NCBI RefSeq assembly: GCF_023630175.1
Contig: NZ_JALLIN010000017.1
Span: 1-64,000 of the forward strand
Source: Streptomyces cellostaticus
GTDB taxonomy: Bacteria; Actinomycetota; Actinomycetes; Streptomycetales; Streptomycetaceae
Length of the DNA stretch: 64,000 nt
Direction: 5' to 3'
Part shown: piece after piece, positions 53,585 through 62,702 of the stretch
How positions within the stretch are numbered: position 1 is the first letter of the stretch
How the letters are laid out: every line of letters begins with the position of its first letter
Program-made: the position numbers and the translations under genes
The notes under the pieces: generated by a model
Databases searched by the model: none
Seen by the model: the letters and a program-made list of their open reading frames with translations, nothing else
What the model was told of the DNA's origin: nothing

Positions 53585-53716
53585 TCACCAGGGGAACGCG
53601 CCGGACCCCTGGAAGGAGAACAACGCCCAGATGACCAGGGGGAGAAGGACCAGGAGGACGACGGCGGCCAGCACCTTCGCCCACCCGGCGGTCCTCCCCC
53701 GACCGTCAGCCGGCAC
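53585..53716 (-). CDS. 43-residue single-pass membrane peptide
   Basis: A GTG at 53716, six bases after the stop of the large SGNH gene, opens a 43-codon frame. The sequence has a basic, Gly/Arg-rich N terminus (PADGRGRTAGWAK), one long hydrophobic helix (VLAAVVLLVLLPLVIWALFS) and the short tail FQGSGAFPW. The amphipathic layout and clean helix are unlikely by chance. It is too close to the upstream gene for its own promoter, so it should be translated from the same mRNA by reinitiation. The function is unknown; an accessory role with the cell-surface hydrolase is a guess. Confidence 0.55.
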   Translation of the reverse strand: MPADGRGRTAGWAKVLAAVVLLVLLPLVIWALFSFQGSGAFPW

Positions 53717-53722
53717 GGCGGA

Positions 53723-56700
53723 TCACAGCTTGCCCACGGCGCGGACGAACGCCTTCGCGTAGGCGCTCGTACCGGTCCCGTTGGGGTGGTAGCTCTCGCG
53801 GCTGACGCACCAGCTTCCGCCCAGTTCGCAGCGGAAGTCACCGTCTCCCTGGGAGGCGAGGACGATCTTGTTGATGCCCTCGGGGTCGTCGCAGGCGCGC
53901 CGGCCCTCGAAGTCGGGATCGGGTGATTCGTAGCTCACCGGAAGGCCCGACGAGCGCAGTGACGTGACCATCTGCTCCTGCTTGCTCGCCATGGTCCGGG
54001 CCATGGCGTTGACGCGGATCATTCCCACCCCGCCGACGCCGCTGATGCAGGTCAGGGAGTCCTCGTTGAAGAGCTGCGGGTAACCCAGCAGGACGATCTC
54101 GGCGTTGGGCGCCTGGTCGTGGATCTCCCGCAGGGTCTTCTCGATCTTCGGCATGGTGTCGTCGATGTCCCGGCTGACGTCGTCCTCGGCGGGACAGCCC
54201 GTGGTGGCGCACGACTGCATCACGCTCGGGAAGCCGGCGTCGTTGCCGCCGACCGTCAGGGCGACCAGGGTGGTGTCCGTGCTGAGCACACCGGACTTGA
54301 TCTGCCCCATCTCGTGGAACTGCCCGTCGGCGCTTGCGTACTTGCTCCGGTCGTCCCACGACACGGGCCAGGTGTCGTAGTCGTTGCCCTGGTCGTCCGT
54401 CGCCTTCCCGCGCACGTTCCACGTCAGCGCACCGGAGCAGGCCACGTCCAGGAAGTCGGCGGAAGTGGTGTGCTGGTCGGCGACCTGGCCGAGGGTGGCG
54501 GACCGGCCGGGCAGGGTGGCCTTGCGCGCCCAGGAGTTGTCGCTGCGCCGGCAGGCGTTCCAGGTCTCCTTCTCGCTGTCCCGGTCGGACTCGGGGGAGT
54601 AGGCCCCCGCGCCCTCGCCGGCGGAGTAGGAGTCGCCCATCACGACGACCATGTCCTTCGGTTTGCCCGGCAGTTCCTGGAAGGCGATCGACGTGAACGC
54701 GATGTCCTCGTCGGCCGTGCCGTCGTCCGTGGTGTTGGTGAGCCGCACCCGGGGCGTACCGGTGAAGTGGTAGACGCCGAGTTCCACCCAGGTGTTCCTG
54801 CCGTAGTGCGTGTTGATGTACCGGTCACGGTCACCGCCCGCGACCCCCTCGACCACGTAGTGGGCCTGCTGCGTGTGGGCCCCGGTGTCGGGGACGTGCG
54901 CGAACACCCGCGCCCAGTCCAGGCTCTGGCCCAGCGTCCAGGTGCCGCTGACGGTCATCGGGCCGTAGTCGCCGCCCAGGTGACCGGAGTTGCGGGTGTG
55001 GGCGTACCAGAAGTGCCCGCCGTAGCCGCCGCCCACCTGGTGCAGGTCCGCCTTGGCCTCGTAGTGGTTCGCGGTGTCCGCGTTGAAGTCGAACTGGAAG
55101 CTGCCCGAGGAGGTGACCTGTCCGCAGTCGCCCCATGACTCGGTCCCGTTGGGTACGGAGGCGACGACATGGGTGCCGGGGGCGCCGGAGCACACCGGTT
55201 CGCCGTGCTGCAGGCGGTAGCCGCGCCCGGGCTCGGAGACCAGCGTCTGGTACTTGATGCTCTCGTGACCGCAGTCGGTCGCGCAGTCCTCCTTCCAGGT
55301 CGCGTTCGGCGCGTGCCACCAGTACTGCGAGTAGCAGGACTCGGTGTCGCACTCCGGCGGACTGATCGAGTCGCAGTAGTTGTACTCGTTGCAGAACGTG
55401 CTGAGGGGCGGCGAGACCTGGCTGCGCTGCTCCTTGGTGACCCACCATGCGGGCCGGAAACCGGCCGAGGAGAAGCCGGATTCACCGGGCCAGTCCTGGC
55501 GGCCGGACGTGGCGTAGGAGTAGCCGGTGTCCATGGACCAGGCGGCCCAGCCCATCACCTTCTCCTCGTACGGCCAGTCCTGCGGGTGCGCCGCGTCCTT
55601 GTTCGCCTCCGTGCCGTCCACGTCGGTGTCCATGAACGGGTGGCCCCAGCTCTTCTTGTAGATGGGGTTGGCCGGGTTGTTGTACCAGCCCAGACCCCAG
55701 GGGCCGGTGGTGTGCGGGGTGGGGGCGTTGAAGCCGAGGTTGTAGTTCCACACGGCGGTGAACCAGTTCTCCACCCGGGAGGCGTCGTCGTCGTTGACGG
55801 TGACCTTCTGCCCGTCCGTGTGCACCTCGTTCCACTTGTCCGCGAGGATCTTCATGGAGGCGGCGATGTTCGTCGCGTAGTCCACGGCGACGGCCTTCTG
55901 CAGGGCCGGCGACAGGCTCGTCTCACCGGTCTTCTCGTGCCCGGCGAGCCGCATCCCGTCGGTGACCTGTCCGACGCCGTAACCGCAGTCGGACTTGTCC
56001 CAGTTGATGTGCCAGTACGCGTCCGGGTCGGCCGGGTCGGCCTTGTGCCCGTAGTAGCCGTCCACGGCGGCCAGCGGGCTGCCCATCTGGCCGGGGATGG
56101 AACCGGACTCGGCCTGCCAGAGGTTGGACTCCTGGGCCATGATGCCCAGCATCACATTGGCGGGGATCCGCCCGCCACCGGTCAGGGTGGGCGCCGGGAA
56201 CAGGCCCTGCGGGTCGATGGTGCCGATCCCGGTCTGGTTGCGGTACCCGCCCTGGCGGATGTACTGGGAGCGGAGCTGGCCGCGGACGGCCATGTCCACG
56301 GCCCACTCGACCTGGTTGGGCGTGGGCTGCAGCGCCTGCGCGTTCACGTCGTTGCGGGAGACGGAGCACCAGCGGTCCGGATCCGTCGGATCCTGCGAGG
56401 CGACGGCCGCGGCGGCGGTGAGCATCGACCGCTCGGGTCCGCTCGCGCCGGAGTCCGGCGCGCTCGCGCCGGTCAGGGCGGGGGAGAGCCGGCTGTTTCC
56501 GGTGGAGCCGTCGGTCCTGGTGACGGTCTGCTCGATCCTCGCGCCGGTGCCGGTGGCCGTGGAGGTCACCGTCACCGGCGTGTGCGCCGCCACGGTGGCC
56601 GGGGACTGGGCGTCCTCGCCGCGCGGCGCGGGGTCGGCCTTGGTGAAGCCCTTGCCCGCCCTGGCGATGTGGTCGAGTCCCGCCCGTACACCGGGGGTGA

Positions 56701-57760
56701 GGACCGCGTCGACGGCCAGCCGTCCCTGGCTGGAGATGACCGTGTCGGCCGGAGCGCTCACCCGGGTGATGCCGGTGCCCGCCGTGTGGGTGGCGCCGGC
56801 CGGACGCCCGGTGAGGAACACCTGGTCGGAGCCGCCGCGTTCGAGATCGAGCTTGCCGAGCCTGCCGGTGGCGACCGTGGCCGGGGTGCCGTGCCCGCCC
56901 CACACCCGGGCCCGCGCGACCTCGGTGCCGCGCCGCTCCACGAAGGCGATCCTCCCGCCGTGGACCGGGTGGATGTCGTAGGGCACCCCGCCGGCCGTGA
57001 ACAGCTTCTCGACCTTGCCGGTGCGGTGGCCGAGCCGGACCACGGCGTGGCCCAGGGCGCCGACCGCGCCGCCCTCGACGGGCACCGCGCTGGTGACCTC
57101 GCCGCGTGCGGAGGCCTTGCCGACGGTCCTGCCGGTGGTGTCCACGGTCACCACCCGGGTCCGGGTGGCGGCCGGGTCGTTCATGTCGCGGAAGGCGGTG
57201 AACGCGGCGGTGTGGGTCGCCGGGTTGCAGGACGGGTCGAAGTAGGCGAGCGACGCGGTGAACGGGAGCTTGGTCACCTCGCCGGTGGCCAGGTCCACGA
57301 CGGCGGTGAAGGCGCCGCCCTGCATCAGGTCCGGCTTGTTGGTGAAGGTGCGGGGCGCGTAGACGACGGCGGCGTGGTCGCGGTCCATGACGCACACGTT
57401 GCCGAGCCACGAGTCCGCCGGCATGCCGGGCTCGCCGAGCACGGCGGCGGTCCGCCAGTCGTAGGCCCGTGCGCTGTCCGCGACCAGTACGTGCAGCCCG
57501 TCCACGTCGGCGGCGGCGGTGACGGCGCGGTCCTTGCTGCCCCGCCATCCCTTTCCGAGCTTCTTGTCCGGGTCGGCGACCTGCCCGCCGCGGGCGGTGG
57601 CGGCACCGGCTCCGGTGCCGGGCTCGTTGCTGGTGGGCCCGGGCCTGGGCGCGGCGTGCGGCGCCGCGAGCGCGGTCGCGCTCTGCAGCAGCCCGCCGGC
57701 CAGCACGGCACAGGCCAGCACGGCGCCGAGCCGCCCGCGTATGCGTCTGTTGGGTCTCAA
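53723..57760 (-). CDS. giant secreted protein: beta-propeller, golvesin-like and SGNH hydrolase domains
   Basis: This 1345-residue exported protein has a signal peptide (RPNRRIRGRLGAVLACAVLA, then ...ALAAPHAAP). A TolB/propeller-like region covers about residues 70-370. A helical, transglycosylase-like segment contains MLGIMAQESNLWQAESG (about 530-720), and a golvesin-like beta domain contains HYVVEGVAGGDRDRY and NTWVELGVYHF (about 960-1035). The C-terminal SGNH/GDSL hydrolase has Ser1044 in VVMGDSYSAGEG, VALTVGGNDAGF, and His1325 in YHPNGTGTSAY. This is a NocE-like architecture. It may act on cell-wall or extracellular esters. The start is TTG at 57760, preceded by GAGGAC; a longer start at 57811 would give an overlong signal region. 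Confidence 0.85.
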   Translation of the reverse strand: MRPNRRIRGRLGAVLACAVLAGGLLQSATALAAPHAAPRPGPTSNEPGTGAGAATARGGQVADPDKKLGKGWRGSKDRAVTAAADVDGLHVLVADSARAYDWRTAAVLGEPGMPADSWLGNVCVMDRDHAAVVYAPRTFTNKPDLMQGGAFTAVVDLATGEVTKLPFTASLAYFDPSCNPATHTAAFTAFRDMNDPAATRTRVVTVDTTGRTVGKASARGEVTSAVPVEGGAVGALGHAVVRLGHRTGKVEKLFTAGGVPYDIHPVHGGRIAFVERRGTEVARARVWGGHGTPATVATGRLGKLDLERGGSDQVFLTGRPAGATHTAGTGITRVSAPADTVISSQGRLAVDAVLTPGVRAGLDHIARAGKGFTKADPAPRGEDAQSPATVAAHTPVTVTSTATGTGARIEQTVTRTDGSTGNSRLSPALTGASAPDSGASGPERSMLTAAAAVASQDPTDPDRWCSVSRNDVNAQALQPTPNQVEWAVDMAVRGQLRSQYIRQGGYRNQTGIGTIDPQGLFPAPTLTGGGRIPANVMLGIMAQESNLWQAESGSIPGQMGSPLAAVDGYYGHKADPADPDAYWHINWDKSDCGYGVGQVTDGMRLAGHEKTGETSLSPALQKAVAVDYATNIAASMKILADKWNEVHTDGQKVTVNDDDASRVENWFTAVWNYNLGFNAPTPHTTGPWGLGWYNNPANPIYKKSWGHPFMDTDVDGTEANKDAAHPQDWPYEEKVMGWAAWSMDTGYSYATSGRQDWPGESGFSSAGFRPAWWVTKEQRSQVSPPLSTFCNEYNYCDSISPPECDTESCYSQYWWHAPNATWKEDCATDCGHESIKYQTLVSEPGRGYRLQHGEPVCSGAPGTHVVASVPNGTESWGDCGQVTSSGSFQFDFNADTANHYEAKADLHQVGGGYGGHFWYAHTRNSGHLGGDYGPMTVSGTWTLGQSLDWARVFAHVPDTGAHTQQAHYVVEGVAGGDRDRYINTHYGRNTWVELGVYHFTGTPRVRLTNTTDDGTADEDIAFTSIAFQELPGKPKDMVVVMGDSYSAGEGAGAYSPESDRDSEKETWNACRRSDNSWARKATLPGRSATLGQVADQHTTSADFLDVACSGALTWNVRGKATDDQGNDYDTWPVSWDDRSKYASADGQFHEMGQIKSGVLSTDTTLVALTVGGNDAGFPSVMQSCATTGCPAEDDVSRDIDDTMPKIEKTLREIHDQAPNAEIVLLGYPQLFNEDSLTCISGVGGVGMIRVNAMARTMASKQEQMVTSLRSSGLPVSYESPDPDFEGRRACDDPEGINKIVLASQGDGDFRCELGGSWCVSRESYHPNGTGTSAYAKAFVRAVGKL

Positions 57761-58219
57761 GGAGAGTGTCCTCGCTTCTCGGTGGGGTGTCCCGCGCCCG
57801 TGCGCGGGCACGACTCGGCCCGGAAGGGCCCGTGGACCGGGCGGGAGTTCGGGGAGCCGCCCGGAGGCGCGGGCGGGAAGCGGGCCGCGGGACCGGTGCG
57901 CGCCGCGGCCCGCTCCGTCACCCGCGGTTCATGAAGCCGCGCCGTTCGTCGAGGAGTTCCGCGGCGCGCCGGCCGGCGCGGCGGTGGCACAGAGCTGTCT
58001 CGGACACGTGCTGAGCCCCCTCATGGCCATCCGTGACAGGCGAGCGCGCCTTCGACACGTAGCCCCCCGCCCCGTGAATGTCCCCGTTGGTGTCGTACGG
58101 TCACGACACAGAACCGGCGGTTGGTCTAGTCCACCCGCCCGGCGCGTTGTCATCCTATGCCCAGCATGCACATGCCACGCAAGATCCACGTTCCCCCTTC
58201 TGCCGCTTTCCCCGCGGGG
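57761..58219. other. 459-bp intergenic stretch
   Basis: This gap lies between the promoter side of the large SGNH gene and the end of the MerR-clamp gene. It is GC-rich with no frame carrying a start signal. A short element GTCGT N6 ACGAC at about 58092-58107 and a TATGC/ATCC AT-richer patch near 58150 might belong to a promoter. I see no gene, repeat or RNA that I can support. Confidence 0.35.
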
Positions 58220-59287
58220 TCAGTCCTCCAGGCGCACCGGCATCAGGAGCGAGAAGGGGTGCTCGTCGTCGGGGTGGCGGATCGCGAGGGGGGCCGTCGG
58301 GGACGTGGACTCCAGGACGAGATGGTCGTGGGCGGCGGCGGTGAGGGCCTGGAGCAGGAACTCGCGGTTGACCGCGATGCGGCCGGGGCCGGTCTCGGCG
58401 TCCTCGCGAATGGTCACCGTGCCGCCGGCCGCCAGTTCGAGCACGGTCAAGTCGGCCGTGGAGCCGCTGTGTTCGTGGACAGGGCCCGTCTCGAGCGCCG
58501 CGCGGAAGGCCGGCACGCCGACCAGGGCGCGGCGGCCCGCCGGCAGGTGGACCAGGCGGCGGTAGTCGGGGAAGTCGTGGTCGAGACGACGTCCGGCCAC
58601 CTGACGGTCGCCGGCCTCCAGGGCCACCCGGTCGCCGTCCAGCTCCAGCCGGACTGACTCCCGCCCGCCGAGCAGCGCGCGCACGGCGTCCGCGAGCGCG
58701 GTGGGCACGACGGCCTGGACGCGCGGACCGCCGTACCCGGCGACCGCTGCCCGGGCGACGGCCATCCGGTAGCGGTCGGTGGCCACGACGTACAGCGTGT
58801 CGCCGTCGATGTCGAACAGGACGCCGCCCAGCACGGGCAGTTCGGGATCGGTGCTCACCGCGAAACGGACCGCGTCCAGGGCCGCCGCGAGTGCGGGTGC
58901 CGGGACGGACAGGTGGACGGGGGCGGTGTGGAGCGGGGGCATGTGCTTGTCCCTGTGGTCGAGTAGGGCCCGGAGTGCGGAGAACTCGACGCGGGCCTCG
59001 GACAGTCCCGACTCCAGCCGACGCAGATGTGCCTGCAGCAGCGAGCGGGCCAGACCGGTGTCGGTACCGGGCCAGGCGGCCAGCACCAGCCGGACGTCCG
59101 CCAGCGGCATGCCGGCCCGGCGCAGGCGTGCCAGCACCCGGGCCTCCTCCAACTGCCCCCGGCCGTACCAGCGGTACCCGCTCACCGGGTCCACCCGGGC
59201 CGGGACCAGCACGCCCGCCCGGTCGTAGAACCGCAGGGCGCTCACGCCCAGTCCGCTGTCGCGGGCCATCTCCCCGATACTGCGCAT
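58220..59287 (-). CDS. MerR-type DNA-binding domain fused to DNA sliding-clamp (DnaN-like) domains
   Basis: Residues 1-110 of this 355-residue protein form a MerR winged helix and dimer helix: IGEMARDSGLGVSALRFYDR, AGVLVPARVDPVSGYRWYGR, and ARLRRAGMPLADVRLVL. The remaining 245 residues read like the bacterial beta clamp: VLGGVLFDIDGDTLYVVATD, a FPDYRRLVHLP segment, then the C-terminal APLAIRHPDD and FSLLMPVRL, matching the DnaN ending. About two of the three clamp domains appear to be present. DNA polymerase III subunit beta-like domains attached to MerR occur in actinobacteria, but their role is not known to me. It could sense replication or bind clamp-loader partners. Confidence 0.82.
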   Translation of the reverse strand: MRSIGEMARDSGLGVSALRFYDRAGVLVPARVDPVSGYRWYGRGQLEEARVLARLRRAGMPLADVRLVLAAWPGTDTGLARSLLQAHLRRLESGLSEARVEFSALRALLDHRDKHMPPLHTAPVHLSVPAPALAAALDAVRFAVSTDPELPVLGGVLFDIDGDTLYVVATDRYRMAVARAAVAGYGGPRVQAVVPTALADAVRALLGGRESVRLELDGDRVALEAGDRQVAGRRLDHDFPDYRRLVHLPAGRRALVGVPAFRAALETGPVHEHSGSTADLTVLELAAGGTVTIREDAETGPGRIAVNREFLLQALTAAAHDHLVLESTSPTAPLAIRHPDDEHPFSLLMPVRLED

Positions 59288-59427
59288 CTCGCTCTCCACA
59301 TCCGGAACTCTGGACCCTCGACCAGGTCGAGGGTCAAACCCCGGCCGGGTCAGGCGTCCCACCGGACCCGGCCGGGGCCGCCGTGGGCGTGGTCGACGCC
59401 CGAACCAGACGGTCCAGGACCTTCAGC

Positions 59428-59786
59428 CTCGTCCACCGGTTCTTCCTGAACACCGGGCGGGTGGACAGGCTGTGGCGTCCGGTGGAACCGGCCCTCGACA
59501 CGCCCTCGCACCACCGCGTCCACCACGGATCGAACAGCGAGTACCTGGACCGCGACCACGGCGGCATCCTCATCATCCGGGACCGGCTCTTCGGGACCTT
59601 CGAACCGGAGGGCGCACGCGTGGTGTACGGCCTCACGAAGAACATCGGAACCCGCAACCCGCTACGGGTGGCCTTCCACGCGTACACGGCCGCCTGGCGG
59701 GACGTCCGCGCGGCCCGGACCTGGTGCGCCAACGCGCCGGGTACCTGTTCGGGCCGCCCGGCCGGGCACCCGGGGCCGAGAAGTGA
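59428..59786 (+). pseudogene. C-terminal sterol desaturase / fatty-acid hydroxylase remnant, frameshifted
   Basis: One frame reads LVHRFFLNTGRVDRLWRPVE, then TPSHHRVHHGSNSEYLDRDH and GGILIIRDRLFGTFEPE. This is the last di-iron histidine box (HxxHH) and conserved tail of the sterol desaturase/fatty-acid hydroxylase superfamily. Around 59725 the homology moves to the next frame, which reads RQRAGYLFGPPGRAPGAEK and stops at 59786. The N-terminal transmembrane half with the first His boxes is absent. It is a truncated and frameshifted relic. Confidence 0.72.
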
Positions 59787-60065
59787 TCCGCGCGCCCGGC
59801 CCCGCCCGGCGGGGGTGACGTCGCGGCGGGCTCCGGGCAGCCCGGCGGAGCCCGGGACGCACCCGGCCGGTGACCGCCCGTGGCCGCTCCGGTCGGCCCG
59901 CACCGGTCACACCCGCGGGTGATGCGCCGGGCCGGCGGTGTTTACCCCGCCGCCTCCGGGTCACGCGGCCTGTGGGAAACGAAGGGCCGGTGGGATCGCT
60001 CCGCCGCGTCCGCGTCGCACGCGGCGCACGGAGCCGGCGGCCACACTACGGAAGGCAGCAGAGCG

Positions 60066-61586
60066 ATGACGGAGATCCGACCCGCCACCACGACCGACTC
60101 CGGCGCGCCGGTGGAGAGCGACGAACACTCCCTGACCGTGGGGCCCGGGGGACCGATCCTCCTGCAGGACGCCTACCTGATCGAGCAGATGGCCCAGTTC
60201 AACCGGGAGCGGATTCCGGAGCGCCAGCCGCATGCCAAGGGCAGCGGCGCGTTCGGCCACTTCGAGGTCACCGACGACGTCAGCGCGTACACGAAGGCGG
60301 CCTTGTTCCAGCCCGGCGTCCGCACCGACCTGGTCGTCCGCTTCTCGACCGTCGCGGGGGAGCGTGGCAGCCCGGACACCTGGCGTGACCCGCGCGGCTT
60401 CGCGGTGAAGTTCTACACCAGCGAAGGCAACTACGACATGGTCGGGAACAACACTCCGGTGTTCTTCGTGAAGGACCCGATGAAGTTCCAGCACTTCATC
60501 CGCTCCCAGAAGCGCCGCGCCGACAACAACCTGCGCGACCACGACATGCAGTGGGACTTCTGGACGCTCTCCCCGGAGTCCGCCCACCAGGTCACCTGGC
60601 TGATGGGGGACCGCGGCGTGCCCCGGACCTGGCGCCACATGAACGGCTACACCTCCCACACCTACCTGTGGATCAACGCCGCAGGTGAGCGGTTCTGGGT
60701 GAAGTACCACTTCAAGACCGACCAGGGCATCGAGTTCCTCACCCAGCACGAGGCCGACCAGATGGCCGCGGTGGACACCGACTACCACACCCGTGATCTC
60801 TTCGAGCACATCCGGGACGGTGACTTCCCGAGCTGGACCCTGTACGTGCAGGTGATGCCGTACGAGGAGGCCGCGAACTACCGCTTCAACCCGTTCGATC
60901 TGACCAAGGTGTGGCCGCACGGGGACTACCCGCTCATCCGGGTCGGCCGGATGACGCTCGACCGCAACCCCACCGACAACCACGCCCAGATCGAACAGGC
61001 GGCGTTCCAGCCCAACAACTTCGTCCCCGGCATCGGACCGAGCCCGGACCGCATGCTGCTGGCCCGGCTGTTCTCCTACGCGGACGCCCACCGCCACCGC
61101 ATCGGCGGCAACTACCAGCAGCTCCCCGTGAACGCGCCTGTCGTCGACGTCCACACCTACTCCAAGGACGGGGCGATGGCGTACCGGAACACGACCGACC
61201 CGGTGTACGCCCCCAACTCCAAGGGCGGCCCCGCGGCGGACACCGAGCGGTACGGATCCCCGCCGAGCTGGACGGCCGACGGCGAGATCACCCGTTCCGC
61301 CTACGTCTCCCACTCCGAGGACGACGACTGGGGGCAGCCGGGAACCCTGGTGCGCGAGGTCATGGACGACGCGGCCCGCGACCGACTGGTCGACAACGTC
61401 GTCGGCCACCTGCTCGACGGAGTGACCGAACCCGTCCTCGAACGCGCCTTCGCGTACTGGTCCAACATCGACGAGACCATCGGCAAGCGCATCGCCGACG
61501 GTGTCCGGGCCAAGGCCGACGAGAAGGACCCGAAGGCCACCGAGCAGGGCAACCCGGCACGGAGCTCCATGCGGCACAAGGCCTGA
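60066..61586 (+). CDS. monofunctional haem catalase
   Basis: This 506-residue catalase of the small-subunit clade disproportionates hydrogen peroxide. The active-site motif [20 protein letters not shown] supplies catalytic His56 and fits the catalase consensus. The distal Asn129 is in [12 protein letters not shown], and the proximal haem ligand Tyr338 in [21 protein letters not shown]-site residues are also plausible. The ATG at 60066 has a GGAAGG site. It converges on a LysR gene that is not obviously its regulator. Upstream from 59787 to 60065 no regulator gene or clear promoter is visible. Confidence 0.96.
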   Translation: MTEIRPATTTDSGAPVESDEHSLTVGPGGPILLQDAYLIEQMAQFNRERIPERQPHAKGSGAFGHFEVTDDVSAYTKAALFQPGVRTDLVVRFSTVAGERGSPDTWRDPRGFAVKFYTSEGNYDMVGNNTPVFFVKDPMKFQHFIRSQKRRADNNLRDHDMQWDFWTLSPESAHQVTWLMGDRGVPRTWRHMNGYTSHTYLWINAAGERFWVKYHFKTDQGIEFLTQHEADQMAAVDTDYHTRDLFEHIRDGDFPSWTLYVQVMPYEEAANYRFNPFDLTKVWPHGDYPLIRVGRMTLDRNPTDNHAQIEQAAFQPNNFVPGIGPSPDRMLLARLFSYADAHRHRIGGNYQQLPVNAPVVDVHTYSKDGAMAYRNTTDPVYAPNSKGGPAADTERYGSPPSWTADGEITRSAYVSHSEDDDWGQPGTLVREVMDDAARDRLVDNVVGHLLDGVTEPVLERAFAYWSNIDETIGKRIADGVRAKADEKDPKATEQGNPARSSMRHKA

Positions 61587-61629
61587 GCTCCGCCGCCCGG
61601 CGCCGGCGCACCGCCGCGCCGGGCGGAAC

Positions 61630-62586
61630 TCACGCTCCCCAGAGCGTGACGTACACCGGGGGCCGGAACCGGGAGGGCGGGACGCCCGCGCCGGGTGCGC
61701 GCATGATCCGGGTCGCCGCGGGTGTGCGCAGGAAGTACAGGAAGGCGTCGGTGGCCGGGGAACGGTGTCCCGGCCGCGCGACCGTGACGTGCCACGTGGC
61801 GTCCGACGGCGTGGCCGGCGTCTCCAGCAGACGCAGCTCGTCGCGCCGGACGCGGGGCGACACCAGATGCTCCGTCGCCGGTGCCACTCCCGTGCCCTCG
61901 GCGGCGGCCGCCAGGGCGGCGGTCTGGTTGGGGAACACCCGCACGTTCGCCTCCGGGACCTCGAGCCGCCGCAGCAGCCGCCCGGAGTCGGCGTCCGGAT
62001 CGGTCCCGGAGGAGTCGACCAGCCACGGCCACCGATGCGGCGGACCGGGCGGCCGGGGCGTCCTGGCACCGGTCACCACGACGAGCCGGGCGCGGAACAG
62101 CGGCTCGCTGACCAGCTCGCCCCCGCCGTCGTCACCCGGACACGGCCCGAGCGCGACATCGGCCAGCCGGTTCTCCACCAGCGCGCGCATCCCGCTGCCG
62201 GCGGCCACCCCGAAGGACGTCTCGGTCCTGGGTCCGGAGCGGCAGGCGAAGGCCTCCGCCAACGAGGGGAGCACGAACTCGGCCAGCGTGCTCGTGGCGA
62301 CGACCCGCAGTTCGTCCGGCGCGCCCCGGGCCGTTCGCACCGCGGCCTCGGCGTCCGCGCTCAGCGCGACCATCCGCGAGGCGACCGGCAGCAGCCGCGC
62401 CCCGGCCGGGGTCAGCCGCATCCCGCCGCCGCCGGTGCGTCTGATGAGCGGATCGCCGAAGTGGGCACGCAGCGCGGCGAGCGTCTGCGACACCGCGGAC
62501 TCGCTCACGTCCAGAGCGCGTGCCGCGGCGCCCACCGACCCGAGCCGGGCCACCAGCACGAAGGTGCTGAGCTGTGTGACCGTCAC
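61630..62586 (-). CDS. LysR-family transcriptional regulator
   Basis: This 318-residue LTTR has an N-terminal HTH (TQLSTFVLVARLGSVGAAAR, ALDVSESAVSQTLAALRAHF). An effector-binding domain with the periplasmic-binding-protein fold follows (ELRVVATSTLAEFVLPSLAE and later ALAAAAEGTGVAPATEHLV). It is divergent from the CoxM/CoxS-type operon, and a perfect inverted repeat with the T-N11-A core lies between them, so it probably activates those genes and represses itself. The inducer is likely the substrate of the molybdenum hydroxylase. Catalase lies convergently downstream with no sign of common control. Confidence 0.9.
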   Translation of the reverse strand: MTVTQLSTFVLVARLGSVGAAARALDVSESAVSQTLAALRAHFGDPLIRRTGGGGMRLTPAGARLLPVASRMVALSADAEAAVRTARGAPDELRVVATSTLAEFVLPSLAEAFACRSGPRTETSFGVAAGSGMRALVENRLADVALGPCPGDDGGGELVSEPLFRARLVVVTGARTPRPPGPPHRWPWLVDSSGTDPDADSGRLLRRLEVPEANVRVFPNQTAALAAAAEGTGVAPATEHLVSPRVRRDELRLLETPATPSDATWHVTVARPGHRSPATDAFLYFLRTPAATRIMRAPGAGVPPSRFRPPVYVTLWGA

Positions 62587-62607
62587 CGTCCCATTTTCTC
62601 GCGTTCG

Positions 62608-62633
62608 GGTCGATAAGTGAATGCTTATCCACC
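62608..62633. promoter_or_regulatory. LysR-type operator between the regulator and the molybdenum hydroxylase operon
   Basis: The perfect repeat GATAAG (62612-62617) N6 CTTATC (62624-62629) extends imperfectly to GGT...ACC at 62608-62633. ATAAG N6 CTTAT contains the T-N11-A core of LysR boxes. It lies 22 bases upstream of the LysR start and 70 bases before the CoxM-type start. Confidence 0.75.
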
Positions 62634-62702
62634 GCTTGCACGGCCGGTGCGGCGGAGCGCAGCATCGTCACGGCAACGGGCACAGCGTCCCAGGAGGGCC
62701 CG

